From: Maribacter forsetii DSM 18668
GTDB lineage: Bacteria; Bacteroidota; Bacteroidia; Flavobacteriales; Flavobacteriaceae
Length of the DNA: 64,000 bases
Assembly: GCF_000744105.1 (NCBI RefSeq)
Contig: NZ_JQLH01000001.1
Location: 2,356,001-2,420,000, forward strand
Direction of reading: 5' to 3'
Positions 52,142-62,139 of the stretch are shown in pieces; position 1 is the stretch's first letter, and every line of letters begins with the position of its first letter. The position numbers and the translations under genes were made by a program. The notes under the pieces were generated by a model. The model had not been told where the DNA came from. It did not search any database and saw nothing but the letters and a program-made list of their open reading frames with translations.

Positions 52142-53695
52142 ATGATGAAGGATAAACAACACGATAACGAAACTGAAATCGATTTAACAGAGATTGAAAG
52201 TTGTATTGAAATTTTAAATAGATTGGTAAACGATACCAATCAGATATTTGAAATTCCAGAAGAGAGACGCATTGCTTTAATTAAAGTAGCTGGCCAATTG
52301 TCTCGCCCTAGTAAACAAGAGTTTGCGAAAAGGGTAAAAGATGCCAAAAGAAACGCTAAAAGAAAGCAAGCCGTTCGTGACAAGCATGCACGTAAAGAAA
52401 CTGGTATTCGTAGTGCCCGTGAAGCTCATGTATTTGTCGCTCCTAAATTATTACCCGCTGCTGAATTGGCAAGCAAAGATTTACCAGAATTGACCACTCC
52501 ACGTAATTGTTACGTTTGTAAAACAGAGTTCACTAAACTTCATCACTTTTATGATACCATGTGTAGCGATTGTGGCGATTTCAATTATGCGAAAAGATTC
52601 CAAAATGCCAATGTAAAAGGTCAAGTTGCGGTTATTACCGGATCTCGTTTAAAAATTGGTTATCATATTACATTAATGTTACTACGTGGTGGCGCAACCG
52701 TTATTGCAACAACACGTTTTCCCGTAGATTCCGCGCTTCGCTTTTCTAAGGAAGAAGATTTTATGGAATGGGGACATAGACTTAAAATTCATGGTTTGGA
52801 TTTACGTCATATACCCAGTGTTGAAATATTCTGCAATTTCATTGAGCAGCAATATGATAAGCTAGATATTTTAATTAATAATGCAGCACAGACTGTACGT
52901 AGACCGGCTGGTTTTTACCACCATCTTATGGAAAATGAAGAGAAAGAAATCTCTTCACTACCTAAGTTTGCACAAATGGTATTAAGTGATCATGAAAGTT
53001 GCTTACAAGAATTAAAAGGATTTAGTAAACAAGCATCACCAAATCAAAACATGCCGGTTACTTGGCACGGACCAGAACCTGGTATTGGTATACGAGCTTC
53101 TGCAAAGCTGTCTCAGATTCCGTATAGTTTTGACAATGCATTGGTAGCCCAAGAGGTTTTTCCAACGGGTGAATTAGACGCCGATCTACAACAAGTAGAT
53201 TTGCGTAAAACAAACAGCTGGCGTTTAAAATTAGGCGAGATTGAAACTACTGAAATGATTGAAGTTCAACTAGTTAATTCTGTTGCTCCGTTTGTACTTT
53301 GCAATCGCTTGGCAGAGCTGATGAAGAAAGAGAATACAGGTCAAAAGCATATTATAAACGTAACGGCGATGGAAGGTAAATTCCACCGTTTCTTTAAAGA
53401 ATCTCGTCACCCACATACCAATATGGCGAAGGCTGCCTTGAACATGTTAACACATACTGCTGCTGGGGAATTAGCAAAAGACGGAATCTTCATGAATGCA
53501 GTCGATACGGGTTGGGTAACTGACGAAGACCCTGCAGAATTAGCTAAGAAGAAGCAAGAAGTACACGATTTTCAACCACCCTTAGATATTGTTGACGGTG
53601 CTGCTAGAGTAATGGATCCACTTTTTGATGGTATCAATACGGGTAAACATTGGTGTGGTAAATTTTTAAAGGATTACTTCCCAATTGATTGGTAA
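52142..53695 (+). CDS. SDR-fold protein with N-terminal zinc-ribbon region
   Basis: A 517-residue protein. Residues 1-115 are helical and basic. A four-Cys zinc ribbon follows (Cys123, Cys126, Cys141, Cys144). A Rossmann SDR domain starts at residue 160: TGSRLKIG at 166-173 and NNAA at 246-249. The catalytic Tyr of YxxxK is replaced by Thr426, although Lys430 remains (HTNMAKAALNM). An insert of about 120 residues separates the two halves. The protein may bind NAD(P) without classical dehydrogenase chemistry. It lies downstream of the helicase on the same strand (34 bp), possibly co-transcribed. The role is unknown. Confidence 0.75.
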   Translation: MMKDKQHDNETEIDLTEIESCIEILNRLVNDTNQIFEIPEERRIALIKVAGQLSRPSKQEFAKRVKDAKRNAKRKQAVRDKHARKETGIRSAREAHVFVAPKLLPAAELASKDLPELTTPRNCYVCKTEFTKLHHFYDTMCSDCGDFNYAKRFQNANVKGQVAVITGSRLKIGYHITLMLLRGGATVIATTRFPVDSALRFSKEEDFMEWGHRLKIHGLDLRHIPSVEIFCNFIEQQYDKLDILINNAAQTVRRPAGFYHHLMENEEKEISSLPKFAQMVLSDHESCLQELKGFSKQASPNQNMPVTWHGPEPGIGIRASAKLSQIPYSFDNALVAQEVFPTGELDADLQQVDLRKTNSWRLKLGEIETTEMIEVQLVNSVAPFVLCNRLAELMKKENTGQKHIINVTAMEGKFHRFFKESRHPHTNMAKAALNMLTHTAAGELAKDGIFMNAVDTGWVTDEDPAELAKKKQEVHDFQPPLDIVDGAARVMDPLFDGINTGKHWCGKFLKDYFPIDW

Positions 53696-53816
53696 TAATT
53701 TAATGATTTACAGTTTTTATTACTTCATTCTCAATTGTTTAAAAACATTTAATAAAAAGTTAATATTCTTACTGTTCTAATTTACTAGTCTGAATCTATT
53801 TTCGTTTTTTTGCGAC

Positions 53817-55775
53817 ATGATTAGGCTAACTATCAAAGTATTACTACAATTTCTTGTGTTCATTATCATCGGAATATCAATTCCCATGAATGCACAAGAA
53901 ATACAAACCTATAACGGACCTTTACAAATAGGGAAGTATAACGGTAAAGCAACGTATTCTTATAAAATTGTTGAGAACGACACCGTTCTTGATGGCGATT
54001 TTACAGTACTACGTTCCAATCTTCAAGAACTTTTAGAGAAACAAGATTACTCCTTTCAATTTAAGGGTGCTTTCGTAGACGGTACGGCAAATGGTCCCTG
54101 GAAATTTCAATTCGGAGAATTCAATTCAAAAAGTCAGTCTGAAGTTATAGATTATCAATACCGTGTCTTAGTAAGTGGAATTCAGAAATCTGCTATCGGT
54201 AAAATTAAAATGGGTAAGCCCAATGGTAAATGGACTATTGTAGAAGAAGAAATTGAAAATTCCGAAATATCCAAGACCTTATTTAAAAGTGTTATTTCTT
54301 TCGATAACGGTGTACCACAGCAAAACTTTAGCATCAATAACGAAAACTATACATTGGTAGGTAGATTTCTACGAGATGGTTTGGCGCATGACGAGTGGTC
54401 GTTGTTTCCTTCTAACGGTATGGACCAATCTGAAAGCTGGTTTTTTAAAGATGGACTATTACAGTCTATTAGAGTAGATGATGAAAACGATCATAAAACT
54501 ATAAAGGCTTACCAAGGGTATAACGGTCAAACTAAAATCATCAATCTAAATGCGGGTTATATTAATGCTTTAGAAATTCAACTTTCGCAAGTAGATGTTG
54601 ATATTCTTCATCATAATAGTCTACCTGAACTTTTAAAGCAAAATGCAGCACGTTATCAAGAAGTAGATGAGATATTATCTGAATTGGGTAAATCAAAATT
54701 TCTACCAGAGTTAAAAGTAAAGGTACCTTATTACCCGCTTGACTCCTTAGAAATCACTAAAGTTGATAGCATTGTATCTTATTATAAAAAAGCACATGAG
54801 TTAGGTGAGTCTATCTTGCATAATTCACAATTGAACATCTTAAGATTATCCGATAACAATACTGCTTATCAATATAATACGGTAGTTCAATTGAAGGAGA
54901 ATTTCTTAAATCCTATTCAAGAAATTGTGAGTTATGATTCATTGGAAATATTGGAATACACTTCTCAAGAGCAATTAATCAATCACGTGTTTGCTAACGG
55001 ACTTCCAAAACCTAAAATGGATATTGAGATACAAATAGATAGTGTTGTATCTTCTAAATCTTATACAATTCCTTCAAGCGTTTCAATATCTGCTGACACT
55101 CCCAACATAGAAAAAATTGAAGCTGTTGCTAAAATGGGCTATGACGGTATATTGTCTATTGCAAATGAAGTAAAAGAAACACTTGCTCAAGAAAAACGTC
55201 AAAACGAATTGGCTAGCTTGGAAGAAGAAATCATTATTAGAAATGATTCAATGATGGTTTTTATTGATTCTACCAGTTCAAATATTCCTTTAAAATACGC
55301 GACAGCCTTAAAACAACTGAAGTCTTTTACCAGTAAAACTATAAACGACTATTCTAAAGTGAAATCTGCAGAAAACAGATTATCTGCTGCTAGAACAACA
55401 GTTGAATGTCTTAATAATTTAAACGAGTTATCTAAGACGGTTTCAGAAATGCCAATATATCAAACTACAATAAAAGAAAGCTATACTGATAGAATTTGGA
55501 ATCCGTTTATGGCAACTTTGATGGATGAGGATATTAAAAAACGAATAACATCAGCTTATTCAAAAACGTTAGAACCTTATTTCTTAAATGAGATAGACCA
55601 ACACTTGTCTTGCGATACTACTAAAGAATTAAACAGCACTATCAATACTACATATACCAAGATTCTAGAATTAAAAAACCAGGACACCAAAAAACTTGAA
55701 CGCAAGTTAAAGAGGCAAAAAGACCCTATTACTATATTAGAAATGTTGAATGTACAAAACACTGCAAAGCAATAG
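53817..55775 (+). CDS. Exported protein of unknown function, MORN-2-like N-terminus
   Basis: A 652-residue protein with a signal peptide (about residues 1-27, ending PMNAQ). The first 220 residues contain several short repeats of the antidote/MORN-2 type (VDGTANGPWKFQFGEF, GKPNGKWTIVEEE, LRDGLAHDEWSLFP). The rest (230-650) is mainly helical and coiled, with repeated Leu-Asp patterns. No catalytic motif. It opens a three-gene run: a DUF2490 barrel follows after 3 bp and a MORN-repeat protein after 21 bp. Probably periplasmic or envelope. Confidence 0.7.
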   Translation: MIRLTIKVLLQFLVFIIIGISIPMNAQEIQTYNGPLQIGKYNGKATYSYKIVENDTVLDGDFTVLRSNLQELLEKQDYSFQFKGAFVDGTANGPWKFQFGEFNSKSQSEVIDYQYRVLVSGIQKSAIGKIKMGKPNGKWTIVEEEIENSEISKTLFKSVISFDNGVPQQNFSINNENYTLVGRFLRDGLAHDEWSLFPSNGMDQSESWFFKDGLLQSIRVDDENDHKTIKAYQGYNGQTKIINLNAGYINALEIQLSQVDVDILHHNSLPELLKQNAARYQEVDEILSELGKSKFLPELKVKVPYYPLDSLEITKVDSIVSYYKKAHELGESILHNSQLNILRLSDNNTAYQYNTVVQLKENFLNPIQEIVSYDSLEILEYTSQEQLINHVFANGLPKPKMDIEIQIDSVVSSKSYTIPSSVSISADTPNIEKIEAVAKMGYDGILSIANEVKETLAQEKRQNELASLEEEIIIRNDSMMVFIDSTSSNIPLKYATALKQLKSFTSKTINDYSKVKSAENRLSAARTTVECLNNLNELSKTVSEMPIYQTTIKESYTDRIWNPFMATLMDEDIKKRITSAYSKTLEPYFLNEIDQHLSCDTTKELNSTINTTYTKILELKNQDTKKLERKLKRQKDPITILEMLNVQNTAKQ

Positions 55776-55778
55776 CCT

Positions 55779-56612
55779 ATGAAAACGTTTCGTACATATA
55801 GCATAAAGCTTATATTCTTATTCTTGTTTTTTCTAATATTTCAAGGATTTTCACAAGAGAAAGAGGCTGTAGAATTGCCTGAGTATTCAAAATATAAAGA
55901 TTTAGGTACAAAGACCTGGATCAATACTTATGGTAATATTAGAATTGGCAAACGCTTATTTTGGGATGCGCAAACCCACCTTAGATTAGAAGAAACAGAA
56001 GCTACACCATTTTTTGGTCAGGTAGCCCAGGTATATAATAGACATGCCATTGGGTATATTCACTCTAAATATTTTAATGTTCGATTAGGTGGAGTTTTAA
56101 GACTTAACTTCAATACTGATGAAGCTTCTACAGATCGTAACTTAGTACCAGAATGGCGTATTTGGCATCAATATCAGTTTGCACAATCACTTGCCAGTAT
56201 GATGATTTATCATCGTATTCGTATAGAACATAGATGGACACAAGGTTTTGCCGAAAATAGTGAATACATCTTTAGAAATCGTTGGAGGTATATGTTTAGA
56301 ATGAAAATTCCTCTGAACAATCACAAGTTAAAACCAAAAACTTTTTACGTTGCACCAGAGGCAGAATTGATCATGCAAAGTGGAAAAGCGGTTGTTGCAA
56401 GCCCTATGGAAGATTTGCGTTTAACCACTACACTAGGTTATATTCTAACGCCAAGATTAACAGTTGCGGCAGGAGCAATGTATTCCCAAGGGCAAGATTT
56501 AGCTAACGGAGGATATTATAAGCAAAGCTGGGCAATGAGATTTCATGTTTACTATTCTCCTGATTTTAGAAAGGTAAAGAACAAACTTCCTGAAATTCAC
56601 TTAACGGACTAG
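55779..56612 (+). CDS. DUF2490-family outer-membrane protein
   Basis: A 277-residue protein with a signal peptide ending FQGFSQ. It is beta-rich with alternating aromatic strands; TWINTYGNIRIGKRLFWDAQ and FNVRLGGVLRLNF are typical DUF2490 blocks, a family of small outer-membrane barrels found in Bacteroidota. It overlaps no gene but starts 3 bp after the preceding one, so they are translated from one mRNA. Specific function unknown. Confidence 0.8.
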   Translation: MKTFRTYSIKLIFLFLFFLIFQGFSQEKEAVELPEYSKYKDLGTKTWINTYGNIRIGKRLFWDAQTHLRLEETEATPFFGQVAQVYNRHAIGYIHSKYFNVRLGGVLRLNFNTDEASTDRNLVPEWRIWHQYQFAQSLASMMIYHRIRIEHRWTQGFAENSEYIFRNRWRYMFRMKIPLNNHKLKPKTFYVAPEAELIMQSGKAVVASPMEDLRLTTTLGYILTPRLTVAAGAMYSQGQDLANGGYYKQSWAMRFHVYYSPDFRKVKNKLPEIHLTD

Positions 56613-56633
56613 AGGGTCAGTAATAAGAAAAGT

Positions 56634-57482
56634 ATGAAAAAAAAGGATATTACATTATACAGTTTGCTTGCTATCATTTCTGCACTAGCTCTTTATTTCG
56701 GAGTTAAATCCAGTACTCTAGAAAATGAGATAGGGGAGAGTAGCAAGGCAAAAGAGGAATTGGATGTACTTGTAACCGGTAATAAAGAATTAGTGGCAAT
56801 TGATTCTGTATTAATGGAAGGTGATTATAATAAAGCAATTGAATCTTATAATACCACACTTCAAAATCATGAAGAGCTGAACAGCGTTATTCCTTTACGT
56901 ATTGCCCTTGCTCAAAAATTAATGCAAAATAATACGGTAAATACTTCTGAAAAGGGAACAGAAAAAATCTCTGTAGATTCAATTGCTGTAGCTCCGGTTT
57001 CGCAAAGTGAAATAAGAAGTATTGATTCTCTTAATTTTGCCCTAGAAAAAGCACGAGTTCAGTTAAATAACATGCGTAAGCAACTGAACAATAAATCTTT
57101 TGGTGAATATCTAAGTTTTACTAGTAAAAAAGGAACTGGTCTACATTATGTAGGTCAAGTGAAAAACAATAAGGCTAATGGTGTAGGTATTGCTGTTCTT
57201 GAAACCGGTAGCAGGTATGAAGGTGAATGGAAAGACAATTTACGTGAAGGCAACGGTACTTTTTATTGGCCTGATGGTGAATATTATATTGGCAGCTATA
57301 AAGATGACATGCGAAATGGTGAGGGAACATATTTTTGGCCAAACGGTGAAAAATATAAAGGACAGTGGAAAAACGACAAGCGAAATGGCAAAGGTATTTT
57401 TCACAAGAAAGAAGGCTCTGTTATTAGTGGCATTTGGGAGAATGATAAGCTTAAGGAAGCGGACAAATTGAACAAAAAATAG
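56634..57482 (+). CDS. Membrane-anchored MORN-repeat protein
   Basis: A 282-residue protein with an N-terminal helix (about residues 6-22), then a mainly helical middle part (to 165), then four to five MORN repeats at about 175-275: GVGIAVLETGSRYEGEWKDN, REGNGTFYWPDGEYYIGSYK, NGEGTYFWPNGEKYKGQWKN, NGKGIFHKKEGSVISGIWEN. MORN arrays form flat beta sheets that bind lipids or proteins. The MORN-2-like gene two positions upstream suggests a shared envelope complex. Confidence 0.82.
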   Translation: MKKKDITLYSLLAIISALALYFGVKSSTLENEIGESSKAKEELDVLVTGNKELVAIDSVLMEGDYNKAIESYNTTLQNHEELNSVIPLRIALAQKLMQNNTVNTSEKGTEKISVDSIAVAPVSQSEIRSIDSLNFALEKARVQLNNMRKQLNNKSFGEYLSFTSKKGTGLHYVGQVKNNKANGVGIAVLETGSRYEGEWKDNLREGNGTFYWPDGEYYIGSYKDDMRNGEGTYFWPNGEKYKGQWKNDKRNGKGIFHKKEGSVISGIWENDKLKEADKLNKK

Positions 57483-57641
57483 TACCGGAATTTATTTTGC
57501 ATAAATTTTATCAAATAGATCAGTTCTAATCTCAATAAAGAATTGTCAAAATAAGAAAATCGCAAAAATCATCTTGAACGTATGTTTTGCGTAATGGTTT
57601 AAGTAACTTTAGGTCTTAACCAAACTATTATTCAAACCTAA

Positions 57642-60600
57642 ATGAAATCGTTCTTTCGTTACCTAGCCATTGCATCATTTGTATGCATTTCTTCATCCCT
57701 TTTTTCTCAAGATTTTTCAGCATTGGAGTATCGTACAATTGGTCCATCAAGAGGTGGTCGTGTTACCACGGTTACCGGTACACCTGTTTTACCGGGCACT
57801 TTTTACCTGGGAGCTTCAGGTGCTGGAGTATGGAAAACCGATGATTATGGTACATCTTGGAACAATGTTTCTGACGGATTTTTTGATACGCCCTCTATTG
57901 GAGCTATTGAAGTTGCCGTCAATGACCCTAATATAGTTTATGTTGGTACTGGTTCTGATGGACTACGTAGTAACATCATTAGTGGTAAAGGAGTTTATAA
58001 ATCTATAGATGCCGGAGAAACTTGGGATCATATCGGTTTGGCAAAAGCAGGACAAATAGGAGCGGTTGAAATTGACCCTACCAATAGCAATATCGTTTGG
58101 GTTGCAGCAATTGGCGATGCATTCAAAGCAAATGAAGAACGTGGTATTTACAAAACTATAGATGGTGGTGTTACTTGGAAAAAGATGCTACACATATCTA
58201 ACACAACCGGATTTGCAGATTTAGAGCTATTACCCGGAAACCCTAATGTTGTTTATGCTGCTGCTTGGAAAGCACAACGTACACCTTGGACTATTATATC
58301 TGGAGGAGAAAACAAAGAAGGAGGAATCTATAAATCTGTAAATGGCGGTAAAGATTGGATTAAACTAGAAACAGGATTACCACAAGGACTAATCGGTAAA
58401 ATAGATTTAGCAGTTTCAGCAGTAGACTCAAGTATTCTTTATGCGGTAATTGAAGCTCCTGGTGATGAAGGCGGTGTATACAAATCTGTAGATCAAGGTA
58501 AAACCTTTGTACAGACATCTAATCATAAAGGGTTGGTCAATAGACCTTTCTATTATATTAATATAGAATTAGACCCTACCAATCCTGACATAGTGTATTC
58601 AAATGCCAACCCATTATTAAAGTCTATCGATGGCGGAAAAAATTGGACGATGATGTCGGTTCCACACGGCGATAATCATGATATTTGGTTAAACCCTAAT
58701 AATCCAGATTTACTAATACAATGTAATGATGGTGGTGCCAATGTTTCTCATAATGGTGGTAAAACATGGTCATCACAATTCAATCAGCCAACGGCAGAGA
58801 TATATCAAGTTGCTGTGGATGACCAATATCCTTATTGGATCTATGGTGCACAACAAGATAATACCACCATTGCCATACCAAGTTCAGCACCTAGTGGAAC
58901 TTCCGCTCAGGGTACGCAGGTTATGATTGAGGTAGGTGGTTGTGAAACTGGTCCGTCAATCCCAAAACCAGGAAATCATAATATCGTTTATAACAATTGC
59001 AAAGGTCGTTTTAGTGTCTATAACAAAATTACTGGAGTAGGTAGGGAATATTCTATTGGTGCTTCTAATATTTATGGTCATAATCCTAAAGATTTAAAAT
59101 ATCGTTTTCAACGTGTAGCTCCTGTTCATGTTTCACCTCATGATCCAGATGTTGTGTATATGGGTTCGCAGTTTGTGCATAAAACAAGAAATGACGGTGT
59201 TATTTGGGAAACCATTTCTCAGGATTTAACAGCTTTTGAAGCTGACAAGCAAGTGATTTCAGGCAGTCCGATTACTAGAGATATTACTGGTGAAGAATAT
59301 TACAGTACTATATATTCCATAAGAGAATCAAAAATTAAAAAAGATTTAATCTGGACAGGATCTAATGATGGTGTGGTTTCTTTGACACAAGATGGCGGAC
59401 AAACTTGGACGACTGTAACACCTAAGAAAATGCCTAAAGGTGGTAGAGTGGAGTCTATTGAACCTTCTCAATTTAATCCTGCCACTGCCTATATATCTGT
59501 AGATAGACATTTATTAGGTGATACTACTCCATATTTCTATAGAACGGAAGATTATGGTAAAACTTGGGAGTTATTGAGTACTGCTACAAACGGAATTCCG
59601 TCTGACTATACCGCTAAAGTATTACGTGAAGACCCTGAAACAGCGGGAGTCTTATATGCAGGTACTGAATACGGCATGTTCGTTTCTTTAAACGATGGAC
59701 AAGATTGGAAATCTTTTCAGCAAAATTTACCGGTAACACCAATTACCGATATCATTATCAAAAGAGGTGATTTGGTTTTAAGTACTATGGGGCGTGGTTT
59801 TTGGGTATTGGATAACATTACCTCTTTAAGAGATTCTGCTATTGCTAATTTAGATGATACCCCTGTATTGTTTAAACCAGATAATACCTTTAGATATCGT
59901 ACGCCAAGAAGAGCAAAAGGATTTCCTGACTATCCTTCAACGGGAGTTCTAATTGATTACTACCTACCAAAAGAACTTAAAAGCGAAGTGCAATTAGAAA
60001 TTTTAGATGCTAACAATCAATCTATAGCAACTATCATAAGTGACTCTACAAAAGTGAAATCTACTAAAGAAGAAGTAGAGAACATGGGGCTTAGTATGGC
60101 TTTTAGTTACTTTGACAATAAATTAGAAACTAAAAAAGGTATTAATAGGTTTCAATGGGATATGCGCCAAAAAGGAGCATGGAGCGACAAAGAATCTAGA
60201 AGCTACAAAAATGGACCTATGGTGCCACCCGGAACATATACAGCGAAATTAACTGTGGGTGAAGAAACATTTGAGCAAACTTTTGAAATTCTGGTTGATC
60301 CAAGATTAGCTGAAGAAGGCATCGATGAAACAATTATAAAAGATCATTTAGTTTTTGAAAATAAAGTTTTAGCGCTACTGACCGAGGCTAGAAAATTTCA
60401 ATCGCAATTAGAGAAAGAAATCAAGAAAACAACAGGAGACAAAAAAGCTTCTTTAGAGAAAACATTAAAAGCAATCAAGAATGATGAAGGAGCTTATCCG
60501 CAGCAAATGCTAGTGCCTCAAATTGCCTATTTATCTTACATCGTTGGCGGTGCAGATAAAATACCTGGCAATGAAGAAGTAGAGCGTTTAAAAGAGCTTC

Positions 60601-60644
60601 AATTACAGTTTAATACCATAAAAAATCAAGTGGAATTGAACTAA
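57642..60644 (+). CDS. Large exported Asp-box (BNR/sortilin-like) propeller protein
   Basis: A 1000-residue protein with a signal peptide ending SSLFSQ. It holds about ten Asp-box turns: DDYGTSW, DAGETW, DGGVTW, NGGKDW, DQGKTF, DGGKNW, NGGKTW, DGGQTW, EDYGKTW, NDGQDW, forming two beta propellers as in VPS10/xyloglucanase-like proteins. The C-terminal part (about 780-1000) is helical with no named domain. Family members include glycosidases and non-enzymatic binding proteins; no catalytic acid can be assigned. Probably periplasmic or surface. Single gene; TAACTTTA at 57610 region is a near -7 element. Confidence 0.82.
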   Translation: MKSFFRYLAIASFVCISSSLFSQDFSALEYRTIGPSRGGRVTTVTGTPVLPGTFYLGASGAGVWKTDDYGTSWNNVSDGFFDTPSIGAIEVAVNDPNIVYVGTGSDGLRSNIISGKGVYKSIDAGETWDHIGLAKAGQIGAVEIDPTNSNIVWVAAIGDAFKANEERGIYKTIDGGVTWKKMLHISNTTGFADLELLPGNPNVVYAAAWKAQRTPWTIISGGENKEGGIYKSVNGGKDWIKLETGLPQGLIGKIDLAVSAVDSSILYAVIEAPGDEGGVYKSVDQGKTFVQTSNHKGLVNRPFYYINIELDPTNPDIVYSNANPLLKSIDGGKNWTMMSVPHGDNHDIWLNPNNPDLLIQCNDGGANVSHNGGKTWSSQFNQPTAEIYQVAVDDQYPYWIYGAQQDNTTIAIPSSAPSGTSAQGTQVMIEVGGCETGPSIPKPGNHNIVYNNCKGRFSVYNKITGVGREYSIGASNIYGHNPKDLKYRFQRVAPVHVSPHDPDVVYMGSQFVHKTRNDGVIWETISQDLTAFEADKQVISGSPITRDITGEEYYSTIYSIRESKIKKDLIWTGSNDGVVSLTQDGGQTWTTVTPKKMPKGGRVESIEPSQFNPATAYISVDRHLLGDTTPYFYRTEDYGKTWELLSTATNGIPSDYTAKVLREDPETAGVLYAGTEYGMFVSLNDGQDWKSFQQNLPVTPITDIIIKRGDLVLSTMGRGFWVLDNITSLRDSAIANLDDTPVLFKPDNTFRYRTPRRAKGFPDYPSTGVLIDYYLPKELKSEVQLEILDANNQSIATIISDSTKVKSTKEEVENMGLSMAFSYFDNKLETKKGINRFQWDMRQKGAWSDKESRSYKNGPMVPPGTYTAKLTVGEETFEQTFEILVDPRLAEEGIDETIIKDHLVFENKVLALLTEARKFQSQLEKEIKKTTGDKKASLEKTLKAIKNDEGAYPQQMLVPQIAYLSYIVGGADKIPGNEEVERLKELQLQFNTIKNQVELN

Positions 60645-60652
60645 ACTAAAAA

Positions 60653-60684
60653 TGGGCAATTGCAGTTTAAATAGTAATTGCCCA
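60653..60684 (+). terminator. Likely terminator hairpin
   Basis: Stem TGGGCAATT / AATTGCCCA with a 14-base loop. No strong T-run follows, so termination may be incomplete. Confidence 0.5.
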
Positions 60685-60802
60685 AAAATTCTCATCGATA
60701 AAATTCCACTTTCTGTATAAAAATATAAGGTAGACTTCTATTCCTTTTTAATAAGGAAGTATAAAGTTTCACATTTGGTGTGTTAATTATAAACACGCTT
60801 AA

Positions 60803-62134
60803 ATGAAACATTATATATTCATAGCTGTCATTCTACTTACCCAATTTACATTTGGTCAAGATGTAGAAACCAATACGACTTCAAAAATATGGTCGTTAGA
60901 AGATTGTATTTCTTATGCCATTGAGCATAATATCACTTTAAAAGATGCCGATTTAAATACTAGTATTTCTGAAGTAGATTACAATCAGTCCAAATCTGCC
61001 AAACTACCGAATCTTTTTGGTAGTGCTTCTCAAAATTTTTCTAGCGGTACTTCTATTGACCCCATAACCAGTGATTATGTTTCCGACCAAATACTTAGTA
61101 CCAATCTTGGAATAAATAGTTCTGTTACACTCTTTCAGGGAAATCAGTTAACCAATCAGGTGAAGCAGAACAAACTTTTAATTGAACAAAATAGTTTATT
61201 GGCACAAGAGGCCAAAAACAATATTGTTATCAGCATATTAGAATCATATCTACAAACACTATATAGTAAAGAAGGAATTACTATTGCCGAAAACAATCTT
61301 AATGCCTCTGAAAAAGAGGTAAATCGGGCAAAATCTAGATTGGAAGCCGGTACTATTGCTTTGAGCGATTATACTGAAGCGCAAAGTCAAGCCGCAACTA
61401 ATAAATACAATGTCATTGCAGCTAAAAACGACTATGAACTAAACATCATCACGCTAAAGCAGTTATTAGAATTATCTCCATTAGAAGATTTACAGATTGA
61501 AACCGTGGATGAAAATGAAGATTTAATTCACCTTGAGTTAAATAGAGAGGCTATTTATACCAACGCCCTTTCATACTTACCGGAAGTGGAAGCTAGTGCA
61601 ACCACTATAGAAATTAATGAAAAAGAGCTAGATATAGCAAAAGGCGGTTATTTACCAACGTTGTCATTGACCGGTAGTGTTGGATCTGGTTACACAAGTA
61701 TTAGCGACAACAATTTCACCGATCAATTAGATGTCAATTTTAATCAAAGATTGGGATTAAGTCTTAGTATACCAATCTTCAATAGAAACCAAACTAAGTC
61801 CGCGGTACAAATTGCATCTTTTAATATAGAAAAAGCCGAAATACAAAAACAAACAGTAGAAAAAGAGGTAATTAAAAAAGTAGAAACAGCGTACCAAAAC
61901 GCATTATCATCGCAAGAACAGCTAGTTGCTGCAGAAGCATCACAAGATGCCGCAGAACAGTCGTATAATCTAGCTCAAAAGAAATATGAGTTGGGAGATT
62001 TAAGTACTACAGACCTTGTAGTCAGTCAAAATACATATACAAATGCACAACAGAATTATTTACAATCTAAATACCTAAATATTTTATACCATCAATTATT
62101 ACAATTCTATCAAGGAAACGAAATTAAACTTTAA
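60803..62134 (+). CDS. TolC-family outer-membrane efflux protein
   Basis: A 443-residue protein with a signal peptide ending TFGQ (about residue 18). Two OEP repeats are visible (about 30-215 and 235-440), each with a long helix pair; WSLEDCISYAIEHNITLKDA and AKSRLEAGTIALSDYTEAQS are typical. It forms the trimeric outer-membrane channel of a tripartite pump. It leads an operon with a MacA-like adaptor (5 bp after) and a MacB-like ATPase, so the pump is complete from the outer membrane inwards, apart from the permease beyond the window. Confidence 0.92.
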   Translation: MKHYIFIAVILLTQFTFGQDVETNTTSKIWSLEDCISYAIEHNITLKDADLNTSISEVDYNQSKSAKLPNLFGSASQNFSSGTSIDPITSDYVSDQILSTNLGINSSVTLFQGNQLTNQVKQNKLLIEQNSLLAQEAKNNIVISILESYLQTLYSKEGITIAENNLNASEKEVNRAKSRLEAGTIALSDYTEAQSQAATNKYNVIAAKNDYELNIITLKQLLELSPLEDLQIETVDENEDLIHLELNREAIYTNALSYLPEVEASATTIEINEKELDIAKGGYLPTLSLTGSVGSGYTSISDNNFTDQLDVNFNQRLGLSLSIPIFNRNQTKSAVQIASFNIEKAEIQKQTVEKEVIKKVETAYQNALSSQEQLVAAEASQDAAEQSYNLAQKKYELGDLSTTDLVVSQNTYTNAQQNYLQSKYLNILYHQLLQFYQGNEIKL

Positions 62135-62139
62135 TCAAA

